DNA from: Gentiana macrophylla
Lineage: Eukaryota > Streptophyta > Magnoliopsida > Gentianales > Gentianaceae
Assembly (NCBI GenBank): GCA_026214975.1
Contig: JAOBSW010000020.1
Span: 114,623-178,622 of the forward strand
DNA length: 64,000 bases
Reading direction: 5' to 3'
Every line of letters starts with the position of its first letter. Position 1 is the stretch's first letter. The translations under genes were made by a program, and so were the position numbers. Below, piece by piece: positions 55,501-64,000 of this stretch. The notes beneath the pieces were generated by a model. The model saw only the letters and a program-made list of their open reading frames with translations. It ran no database searches and was not told the origin of the DNA.

Positions 55501-57715
55501 TTAACCTCACGGACGAAGCCTGCTTTAATGAGCTTGTTGACTTCCGCCTCTATGAGTGGGATGAGGTCGGGCCTAAATATCCTTTGAGCCTGCTTGATAG
55601 GTCGCGATCCCTTCTTTATGGACAATTGATGGACAGCTACCTTCGGATCAATCCCGGGCATCTCTTTGTACGTCCAAGCGAATATATCCTTGTATTCTTG
55701 GAGGATTTCGTGGTATCTCTCTTCTTCTTCTGGTGACAAAAGAGCACTTATGAAAGTTGGTCGTGGCTCGTCTTCAGTGCCGAGGTTGATTTCCTTCAAC
55801 TCATCTATTGTGGATTTGACCCCTTCTTCTAATTCCGGGGGTGCTTCTTCCGCATCTTCTTCAACCTCATCGTTTCCCAACGTGATATGGTAGACGCAAA
55901 GCCTGTTCTACCACTTTTCGAGTTCCATGACTTCTTCCTCGATCCCGTTTTAGTCTTGGCGGGATAAGGTTCTTCACCGACGGTGATAACATACGAGGAT
56001 CCAACGCTTTCTTCAGGCTCATTTTCTTGTAATTCCGGATGCACATGCTCCACATTGCACTTGGTGTCGGTTTTAGTGTACACTACCGTGCGCACCTTAG
56101 CTTTCATTATGTTTCCACAGTGTATGACAAGACCTGTGTGTCGCTTCATTCTAGACGGGACCAGACTATTGATTTCTTTAGAGTCAATATTTGTTATATC
56201 TTTCCCCAAAGCATTCATATGTGCTGATCGTCTTCGCTTCTTGTTGACTTTTGGTCTTGACAGATTCTTGGTTGTGACAGAAATTCTTTCGAAGACTGAG
56301 ACGCGTTCTTTCTTAGGTTGTAACCTCTCAAACACCGATGGCCTTGGAGGTAGAGGTTCCGGAATGTTCGTTGGAGATGATTCATCTTCAACCCCGATGT
56401 AGTTATTGCTTGCCTTCCTTATCGCAATGCGGACGGGTGATGAAGGATTATATCCCAGGCCTATCCGGGATCCGATAATGGGAACTTTTGCTTTAGTGGC
56501 CTTACGTGCTTCTTCAGATTCTTTGCTTTTTGCCCCTATTTTTAGAGCAGGGCTTCGAGACCCATTTGCTGCCTTTGTGAGGAGTTTGTAAGCGATAGGA
56601 TCAAAACCTTCTTTTCTTATGGCTGGAAATGTTCCATGCTCTATAACATCACTTTCTTTAGGACGGGTAAACCCATGTAGAGGAGCATCCATCTTCATGG
56701 CATTGATCCTGGGAAGCGGTAACGTCAATCCACTTAATGCTTTGGATTTTTGAGGTGGATATGTGTCTTCACATTCCTTTGAGGCATGTTGAGGCTCTGA
56801 TGACTTTGTCTCTTCACGCTTGCCAACCTCTCTCTTATTTTCAGATGGCATGGCCTTCTCCTCATCATCCTTTTCTCGTGACTTGGAATCGCCTACTAAC
56901 TTCAAAGGAGCAGGCTTCAGATAGAATTTTGCATCTGCAAAGTGAGTCTCGGCCTCAGTGAAAGGTCTTTCATCAGCAACGACCTTCCTTAACACTCCAT
57001 TGCGCCAATAGTTAAAGCATTGATGAAGGGTTGAAGGGACGACTCCGTTCTCATGTAACCACGGCCTCCACAGCAACATGTTGTAGGATGTCCTAGCATC
57101 AATCACATGGAACAATGCACTCGAAGATAACTCCTCGATCAAGATGTCAAGTCTAATCACCCCAATGGCTCTCTGCCCCCCTTGGTTGAATCCATGGATC
57201 ATAAGGCGGCTGTCGGAGAGTTCATCCATAGATACGCATAACTCTTTCATGACTCGGAGCGGCAATATGTTGAAAGCCGATCCTCCATCTAGTAGCACAC
57301 GATTAACCTTTTGCTCACGGGTGTATGCTATGACGAACAGTGGACGGTTATGAGGCGCTGATCCGAGAAGCATGTCATCATCTGTGAAGGTGATCTCAAC
57401 CGTGCAAGCGAGCTTTGCATTGTTTGAAGGCTCTTCCTCAGTCAGCGAGTCTTCAAATTCTTTTACAACGTCTCTATCCTCTGCGTGGATAGAATAACAT
57501 GAGACAACTTCATCCTCTGAGTTTCCTTCAGTCGCCCTAACTTCGACGACTCTCTTGGGCATGTACTCCATCAAGGTGATTGGAGTGCGAGGGCTTCTGT
57601 ACTCAACCTCTTCGGGGAAAATGCTCTTCACTTTCTTGTTTATTTTCTTTTGTTTCCTTTTCAAATTTCTTGCCCTTCGGCCTCTCTTTGGATTGGGAGA
57701 CTTGGCATAATTCAT
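52519..57715 (-). pseudogene. Element H pol: protease, RT, RNase H, second RNase H, integrase
   Basis: The protease active site is LLDGGSAFNILPL (Asp codon 57287-57289). A long linker follows. RT begins after a frameshift near 55860 and includes VCVDFRDINNACPKDDFPLP. A TAG stop lies at 55182-55184 in RAM-stop-KIFDDML, where Gln is usual. ECYVDDLVVKS is intact (55145-55113). The first RNase H is followed by a second one (YFDGAARRDGVGAGVIF, VAEYQALILGLE, GDSQLIINQLEG, KQADALANLA; residues about 300-425 of that ORF). The integrase has HHCC (residues about 532-574) and catalytic Asp in WGMDVVG and ITDNG. At 53090 the frame shifts, and the catalytic Glu position reads Lys (stop-LAKAFNKA). The C-terminal SKWDGPYVVREV ends at about 52519. 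No chromodomain. Confidence 0.93.
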
Positions 57716-57736
57716 CTTTGGTTCTGTTGGCTTGCA

Positions 57737-59607
57737 CTAGGGTGACTTCCTTTGCTTTTTCTTGTGGGTCACCAGAATCCACCCATCATCATCTTGTTTG
57801 ACAGGCTTTGTGGTTCTCTTCTCTTCCAGAGCGGCTCTTGCTTGTTTGCGAAACGTCCCGGATTCTTTCTTGGCCACGGGCAAAGAATCACTGAATTTGA
57901 TCTCAACGGGGTCGAGTGATCCAAATTGGATAGTCATGAAATGACCATTCGTCGGTTCTGCTATGGTGATTTGATTTGTGCTTGCCTTCTCTTCTTCAAG
58001 CGCAATCTTTCCTTCCTCAGCCAGACGCATAACCTTGTCCTTGAAGACAAAGCATTTTTCGATGGGGTGACCAGATAATCGGTGATATTTGAAATAGTTG
58101 CCTTCATGAGCTCTCGCTGCATCTCCTGGTCGCTTTGTTTCTGGAAGATCGATGAGCTTTAACTTCAACAGTTCATCAAAAATTGCAGGTACGTCAGAAT
58201 CGAAGAATGGATACGTCCTTTGTTGCCTCTCGTTCAAGGTAGGCCTACGCCTTTCACCTTGTCGTGGTTCAACCTTCCTCCACTAGGGCTGGATTGGCGT
58301 CGGGTTGTTAACTTTTACAGGAGCTACAGTGGTGGTGGCGTTCGACTCCTTCTTCTCCATTTTGGGAGAAGCTTTCACAGAGTTCTTAATTTCTTGTTTT
58401 TCCTTCCCCTTTCTTGGATCTTGAACAGGGGCCTGACCTCCATTGGCGTCAATGCTTAATTCCATATCATGAGCCCGAGTGGCTAACTCCTCAAACGATC
58501 TCAGCAGAATCCCTTTAAGGATGTACTGCAGTCCCCAGTGCATGCCTTGGATGCACATCTCAATAGCGGAGACTTCAGAGAGTTGATCCTTGCAGTTGAG
58601 GCTAAGGCTTCTCCATCTATTAATATAATCAACTACTTTCTCCTCTTTCCATTGGCAGGAGTTGGTCAACTCTACCATGCTCATGGTTCTGCGAGTGCTG
58701 TAGAAGCGATTCAAAAAGATCTGCTCCAATTGCTCCCAACTGTCTAAAGAGGCAGGGGTGAGATCGGTGTACCAATCAAAGGCATTGCCTTTGAGGGAAC
58801 GCACGAATTGTTTCACCAAGTGATCTCCATATGTTCCAGCATTATTGCAAGTTTCCACGAAATAGGCAATGTGTTGCTTCGGGTTGCCCTTTCCATCAAA
58901 TTGCTGGAAATTTGGTGGTTGATAACCGGCCGGCATTTTCAAATCATCAATTCTTTTGGTGTATGGCTTGATATAAGTCTGAGACGACTTCATGGATCCT
59001 CCGACTTTGTCATTGATCGTCCCCATGATGAACTCCTGCAGTTGACTGATAGGAATGGTTCCGTCGGGGGAGATCTTCAGATTGCTTCCCAAGGTAAAGG
59101 ACTTGGATCCTTCCTGGTCCTTGAAAGAATTTTCTGGGGAAATCTTCGAGTTGTTCGCCATATGCAAAGACTTGAAGGCTTCTTGGTGTTTGGAAGTGAC
59201 GTCATGTTCGTCGTCTTCATCATGCACCACTTCTTTTGACTTGCTTGCTTCCCTAACGGAATCGATCTTGCTGGCGAGCTTTGAAATTTGCATGTCTTGA
59301 GTCTGAACATGCGACGTGATGGCCTCAATGGCCTTCGTGAGGCTAGCAATATGCTCCTCAAGAGTTGAGGAATTCGTCATCATTACGTCAGCAGCCATTG
59401 GTGATGTGGGTCTATCAGAAGCTTCATGCGGGAAAATGAGGTTGATGCCCAACTCCTTTGACATGCTCCGAGTGATGGGTCCAGAAAGTTGTCCTTGAGA
59501 TGAGGAAATGACCTTAGCGAGCTGACCTCCTTCGTAGTAGCACCTTTCAAAGCCACAGTCTTAGCGAAGAGTGACCTTCGGGCGCGCGAAGCAACCTTTG
59601 GTGCCAT
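57737..59607 (-). pseudogene. Element H gag, with one frameshift and TAG stops
   Basis: It starts MAPKVASRARRSLFAK at 59607, with a frameshift near 59510 into QLSGPITRSMSKELG. A coiled-coil segment follows (TLEEHIASLTKAIEAIT). Capsid text is NFQQFDGKGNPKQHIAYFVE, FVRSLKGNAFDWYTDL and FLNRFYSTRRTMSMVEL. A TAG at 58283-58285 interrupts it in frame. The rest carries YHRLSGHPIEKCFVFKDKV, a degenerate zinc-binding motif, to a second TAG at 57737-57739, after which the frame continues into pol. Confidence 0.93.
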
Positions 59608-59654
59608 TTTTTCTTGATTTCTTTAAAAGAAGGATAGATGAAAGGAGAAATTGG

Positions 59655-59677
59655 TCCCACCAGGTGTGCCAGAAATT
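59655..59677 (-). other. Primer-binding site region of element H
   Basis: On the minus strand, directly after the 5' LTR, AATTTCTGGCACACCTGGTG. This is the usual place and style of a Tat-lineage PBS. The tRNA was not identified. Confidence 0.6.
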
Positions 59678-60789
59678 TGTAACACAAATTTCGTGTTAAT
59701 CCCTGAAAATAAACAAAGAAAACACAAAATTGTAACAAATGAAATTTTTATTAATTTATGAAATAAAAAGCGGGTTACAATCTCTTGAATCCTTTGATTC
59801 TCCTATTGGCAATGCTTGTCTTCCGGATATCGCGGAAGGACTTCAATTTAGTGTCATTTGTTTTATCTCCCGGATATTGCGGAAGAGCTTTGGATTTGCG
59901 ATCTCCGGATGTGGTGGAAGAGCTTTGAAGTTTGTGATCTTCCGGATATGGCGGAAGAGTTTGGGGATTTGTGGCCTTCGGATGTAGTGAAGGGCTTTGA
60001 GTTTATGATCTCCGGATATGGCGGAAGAAATTTGGAATTGAAGACTCGGATATCGCGGAAGGCTCCAAAGTTGATGAAGACTTGAAGGGATTTCGTGTTA
60101 CCTTCGATCTCCTTGTGGAAGAAACTTCGACTTTGTGAGGATCTTCGAGTCTTTGTAGATGCTTTTCGGTCTTCTTTGCTTCTTGAAGAACTTCGAGGAT
60201 TTCTTGAAGATCTTCGAGTGTTTCTTGACTTTCTTGAAGAACTTGAAGGATTTCTTGAAGATCTTCTAGTGTTGTTGATGAATGCTTGAACCTTCTCGCT
60301 CTGGGATTTCTATCAACTCTTCAATGTCTTCTGTCTCTCTCTAAATGACTAAGGCCTCTCCTATTTATAGTGCTAGGTGATGCCTTTGCATTAATTCGCA
60401 TTAAATGCGATCACACACTTGATTGATTTCCAGAAGATTTCACATTTATTATAAATCATTAAATTCTCTTAATAAATTGATTTTTAAAAGATTTTATGAT
60501 TTATTGAATTTTATATTATTTCCCAATATTTAATGGAGGGAATAATATAAAATATTTAGACTTAATGGTATGTGTAGTATGTGACAAATATAATGTGTCA
60601 CACATATATATTTCTACATACCCATTTAATTATAAATAATCAAATCTCTACGTTTCCAAGATATTTTATTTATTTATTTATATCATTTCCTATCATTTTG
60701 TATTGGAAATAATATAAAATGAATTTAATTTCGAGACAAATACATTACGTGACATTTATATTATGCCACATAAATTTTTTATTTCTACA
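59678..60789 (-). repeat. Element H 5' LTR
   Basis: Partner of 47010-48127. TATA box TATAAATA (minus) is at 60362-60369. Several of its differences from the 3' LTR lie at CCG or CTG words (for example ctcccgg/ctccgg, cttccgg/cttcgg). Confidence 0.95.
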
Positions 60790-60989
60790 GTTACATTTCT
60801 ATCTTTAGTATGTCGAGTTCTTTTCATAGTAGCATTTATGGTGTTTGCCGAGTCTTTTTAGCTTACGTTTTGTCTAACTCGATATGACGTAGGAGAGGCT
60901 TACGTGTAATATTATACTTATTTAATATTATACGTGCCGAGCGTTTCGTCTCCGGATAAGGACTCAGTATCCGGGAGCGGGGAGTTACA

Positions 60990-61144
60990 ATGAATGAATA
61001 TATTTGTTTTATGAGATGATATTTGTTTCTTGATTATTTTTAGTAGAATTACAATTATGTCGTGGAACAAATTTATATATCGGTATAGAAGTAAAATAAA
61101 AACTATTACACATCATTGTAAACATAAATCATCTTAATCATTTG
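60990..61144 (+). CDS. Host gene: end of exon 2 (stop codon) and 3' UTR
   Basis: After the TSD-like ATGAA (60990-60994) the frame from exon 2 meets TGA at 60995-60997. About 145 bp of AT-rich sequence follows, with a poly(A) signal AATAAA at 61095-61100, until LTR G2. With exon 1 and exon 2 this completes a small gene. The assignment depends on the near-TSD and the frame, not on homology. Confidence 0.5.
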
Positions 61145-62507
61145 TGTAAGATTCCGTTTTTCGAGAAAGACAGAAGTGTCATTTTGCGAAAACAAAATAT
61201 TATTATTCTGAATTCTTTTATTGGAGTTAAATTATATAAGATAATTATATATATATATTCGAGATATATGTATATTTAAGGAAAAGAAAATCTGATTAGT
61301 AAGGGTAATTAAGGAAAATAAGGATTTGGTTAATTATTAGGATTTCTCCTATTTAAGGAAAAATAACCCCATTCAGTTTCCCTAACCTTTTGAATCAGAT
61401 TTTCCACCTCCTAAACTTATTTTCTGTATGTGAGAGCAAAGGTAGGGCTGAGAGTTTTTGCATCGGTTTCTAAGTTGATTCCTAATCTTTTTCAGATCAG
61501 AGTAGAGCTGCGGAATCTTCGTAAGGAGAGCGTCGATTCAATACCAGAAAGTTGCAGCTTTGTCAATGTATGTTTGAACCTTAGTTCTATTATTTTTCAA
61601 ATTTGATGGGTTCAAACTCATCAATTCGTAGCTTTGTACATTTAGAAGCGTGTGATCGAATCTAATCTATGTTTGGATTTATCACACATGTTTTGTGCAG
61701 AAAGAGGATCAGCTTTGCTGCGTATTTCTGAGTTTGGATTTGGAATTTAGCTTGCTAAAAGTTAAGAACCTCTTCCTACAATCTAATTATGGTTTGAAGT
61801 GGTTAGATCATGTTTTTAAGGCGTTTTCATACCAAGGATTTACCTAGATGCTATTTATAGATTAAGGGATGTTAGGACCTGAGAATGTTGTGTTTTAACT
61901 TGATTTTCTGATGTAATTCATGTATAATAAGTTTGGATTCGAGTAGAGATCGTAAAGTGATGAAAATCAGGTTATTAGGGTTTTTCTGCGCTGAATGCTT
62001 ACGCATTCCTGTTACAGGATTGCCTAGGATAGTTCCAGCAGGTTCAATGTGTACGAATTCAAGGGAATGCACACGCATTGTTGGTGTAGAGTTGATCAGG
62101 TTGCTCCCAGCACGAACAATGCCCACGCATTGCAAGCAATGCGCAAGCATTGGTTGGGTAGTGTCTTTCAGCTTAGGTACTGGTCAGGGAATGCGTACGC
62201 ATTGATAACAATGCGCATGCATTGGTTGAACAGAGAGTTTTCAGCATGTTTTTAAGCAGGGAATGCACAGGCATTCCATAAGGATGTGCACGCATTCCAT
62301 AAGGATGCACACGCATTGCCCCCTGATTTTATTAAAAGTTGTTTAAGCCTCTTAATCAGGTGTTAAATGTTATAATATGATCTAATAACATTAATTAAAC
62401 ATGAACAAGCCTCGATTGAGTTTCTGATGCGTTTGGTTCTGGCACTGGACGTACTCTTAAAGGGAGTTGAAGTTCGGGATCGTCAGAAGGGCATGAAAGG
62501 CTTGATC
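61145..62507 (+). mobile_element. G2: truncated LTR homologous to G1
   Basis: It starts TGTAAGATTCCGTTTTTCG. It is homologous along its length to 44952 to about 46185 (taaggaaaaataacccc, gtgtgatcgaatctaa, gatgcgtttggttc, ggacgtactcttaaaggg). Homology stops at about 62507, where element J begins. The rest of the LTR is missing. Confidence 0.8.
61994..62317. repeat. Nine 14-bp inverted motifs RATGYNNNNGCATT in G2
   Basis: At 61994, 62066, 62118, 62138, 62190, 62210, 62262, 62283 and 62304, for example AATGCTTACGCATT and AATGCGTACGCATT. It is the counterpart of the G1 array at the same LTR position. Confidence 0.92.
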
Positions 62508-63259
62508 AAGCTTGGGGGAAATCCATATTGTTACCATTTGTCTATTTCTTAGTTTGAAAAAAAATATGACAAAAAAAAAGAAAAGTAAAATATATGAAAA
62601 AAGAGAAAAAATAATCAATAAAGAAGGCAATCAAAAAAAAAAAAACAAATACCCTCCTAAATATTGTTTGTTCTATTTGTTTGTAATAAAGAGGGAATTG
62701 TATCATTATCCTCCCAAAAGTAGAGAAATTATCCTTTGTATTTTATTTTGTTTGGAAATAAAGTGTTTGACCCTTTGCAGTTGTGTGATATTGAAGTTTA
62801 ATAGTCATATGTCTCGCTAGATCTAATGGTTTTGCCGTCTCTTATACCTCTTCCTACACCTTTCACTTCCTTTTTCTTACTTGGGCTGTCCTCACCTACC
62901 ATTTTTTCCTAAAGACCTTAGGATTTATGTGTTGCACAATGCCTTGGTGATTGATATGAGACGATATACAAGCATATAGTAGGGCATTTTCAATGGAATG
63001 AGCTTGGGAGTTTAGTCACCTCATAAATAATGAGCGTTGAGTGATATATCCCGTGAGGGTCTATTTGCTTGGTCTATGTTGTTTCCCATTGATAATTTTT
63101 GTTCACTTTTGCTCTTGATATGATAAAAAGGATTAGTTAGTCTATATCTTGTGTTTTGAATGCCAGGATGAACTTTATTAATGCTCGTGTGTTGTACATC
63201 TTTGTCTATTGTTATGTCATCTGTGATCTTCTTAGTCCGAATCGTCTTGAGTCTTTTTG

Positions 63260-63297
63260 TTTGCTTGGGGACAAGCAAAGTCTTAAGCTTGGGGGAG
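63260..63297 (+). other. Hairpin plus polypurine tract of element J
   Basis: TTTGCTTG, loop GGGA, CAAGCAAA, then 18 bases to the end of aagcttgggggag. Same layout as element B at 10662-10698. Confidence 0.85.
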
Positions 63298-64000
63298 TGA
63301 TAAGTTCCTAAAATATCGAATAATTCTAAATGTTTTGGACTCAATTTGGTGTCGTATGTTGTTATTTTGCGATGTTTTTATCCTTTTTGGGCTAGATTAC
63401 TGCGCATGTTTGAATTCTTGCAGCATTGTTCGAGATTAGAAGAAAAAGGCCCAAAAAGCGTTGTTAAAGTGGAAGAGTTCAAAAACTAGCCTCTGTCACA
63501 CCCAGTGTGTGACAGTTTCCAGAAATCTGATCCTGGCCAACGAAATGTTCTGATTGGTGGAAACTTTCACAAACGTGTTTTCCTTCAAATTGACGTGTTT
63601 TTCATTGAAAATGAGGAGTTCACACACTAGAATAGTCCAAGATTGATAGATATTTGATTTTAGATATTTTCTTGATTAAATTAATTATGGAAACTTATAT
63701 TTATGATGTAATTATCCCTTTTATACTCCCCTAAGCCGTAAAAATCAACTTTCACGCCTCCCCATCAGTTTTTTTAGTCGACTTTTTCCTCTTTTCTTCA
63801 TCATCTTCTCCCATCCCCAAGAACAAGGATTTTAGGTTCAAGAAATTCAAGAACAAAGCTTTTCGAGGTTTGATTATTTATGCAATACTTTGACGGTTTC
63901 TTTCTCTCCCTTTTCTTCTTTTCTTTATTTATTTATTTTTCTTGTCAAAGTATGTATTCTATGATTGAATCTTGGAATCTTGATATGGAACGTGAGTAGA
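63298..64000 (+). repeat. Element J 3' LTR, partial
   Basis: Starts TGATAAGTTCC. It contains the 9-bp inverted repeat CTGTCACAC-ccagt-GTGTGACAG at 63493-63515. The end is outside the window. Confidence 0.75.

Larger units (their letters stand above)
47010..60789 (-). mobile_element. Element H: Tat-lineage Gypsy retrotransposon with an antisense gene, minus strand
   Basis: LTRs at 47010-48127 (3') and 59678-60789 (5') are about 1.1 kb each. The TSD GTTAC (47005-47009 and 60790-60794) is perfect. Order on the minus strand is 5' LTR, PBS, gag, protease, RT, RNase H, a second (archaeal-like) RNase H, integrase without a chromodomain. Then, on the opposite strand, comes a plant-mobile-domain gene, followed by the PPT and 3' LTR. 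The dual RNase H and antisense ORF are known traits of the Tat lineage. Three TAG stops, several frameshifts and a lost integrase Glu make gag-pol inactive. Confidence 0.95.
44952..60989 (+). mobile_element. G1: solo Tekay/Del-like Gypsy LTR, split by element H
   Basis: The parts are 44952-47009 and 60795-60989, about 2.25 kb in all. It begins GTAATATCCCGATTTTTCG (first base of TG apparently mutated) and ends TATCCGGGAGCGGGGAGTTACA, like Tekay/Del LTRs. No PBS follows the end, so this is a solo LTR. Flanks ATGCA (44947-44951) and ATGAA (60990-60994) are a TSD with one mismatch. It contains an array of 14-bp inverted motifs (45801-45977) shortly before a conserved segment near 46070 (cccgattgagttttgatgcg). 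Confidence 0.72.
62508..64000 (+). mobile_element. Element J: 3' part of an Athila/Tat-like Gypsy element, runs off the window
   Basis: From 62508 (gatcaagcttgggggaaatcc) there is noncoding 3'-region text with A-rich runs, then a hairpin and purine tract (63260-63297) and an LTR starting TGATAAG at 63298. The left part is missing and the right end lies beyond 64000. No coding domain is seen. Confidence 0.75.

Noticed and set aside
62512..62820. 102-codon Lys-rich ORF
   Set aside because: It is a translation of A-rich simple sequence in the 3' region of element J, typical of such elements.

Overview
This is nuclear DNA of a flowering plant, most likely a eudicot. It is AT-rich and consists almost entirely of nested LTR retrotransposons of both plant superfamilies, plus one SINE and one small host gene that has been pulled apart by insertions. 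No bacterial features, rRNA or tRNA genes or CRISPR arrays are seen. The species cannot be named from the sequence.

Layout, left to right. Element A (minus strand, Sirevirus-type Copia) runs from before base 1 to 35852. Its left end is a 2.5 kb tandem duplication. Its pol is deleted, but its 3' ORF is kept. Its 5' LTR is split into three pieces (8289-8502, 12097-12292, 34496-35852) by two insertions. The first is B (8503-12091, Athila/Tat-like Gypsy, TSD TTTAT). The second is C (12293-34495, plus-strand Sirevirus, TSD TTTAC/TTTAT). C carries gag, protease, integrase, RT, RNase H and a long 3' ORF. That 3' ORF is split by D (23559-32354), a Copia-type element with no visible coding capacity and a perfect TSD (CTTGA). 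A itself sits in E (35853 to about 40040), a decayed minus-strand Tat-lineage Gypsy element.

From 40350 to about 61100 lies one host gene for a putative secreted peptide of about 73 residues: TATA box, exon 1, intron, exon 2, stop codon and poly(A) signal. A SINE sits just upstream of its TATA box. A Copia element with a deleted integrase (F) sits in its intron. A solo Tekay/Del-like LTR (G1) interrupts the last codons of exon 2. G1 is in turn split by H (47010-60789), a nearly complete Tat-lineage Gypsy element. Right of the gene are a truncated second G-type LTR (G2) and the 3' part of an Athila/Tat-like element (J) that runs off the window.

The main points of biology are these. (1) Elements A and C carry homologous extra ORFs downstream of pol, each with a TATATATA box about 110 bp before its ATG. 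(2) H carries, antisense to its own gag-pol, a spliced plant-mobile-domain gene with its own TATA box, a leader full of short hairpins, an intron and poly(A) signals, and E keeps the tail of what looks like a similar gene. (3) Short inverted-repeat motifs recur in LTRs and leaders of at least five families, and in several cases the paired bases change together between copies.
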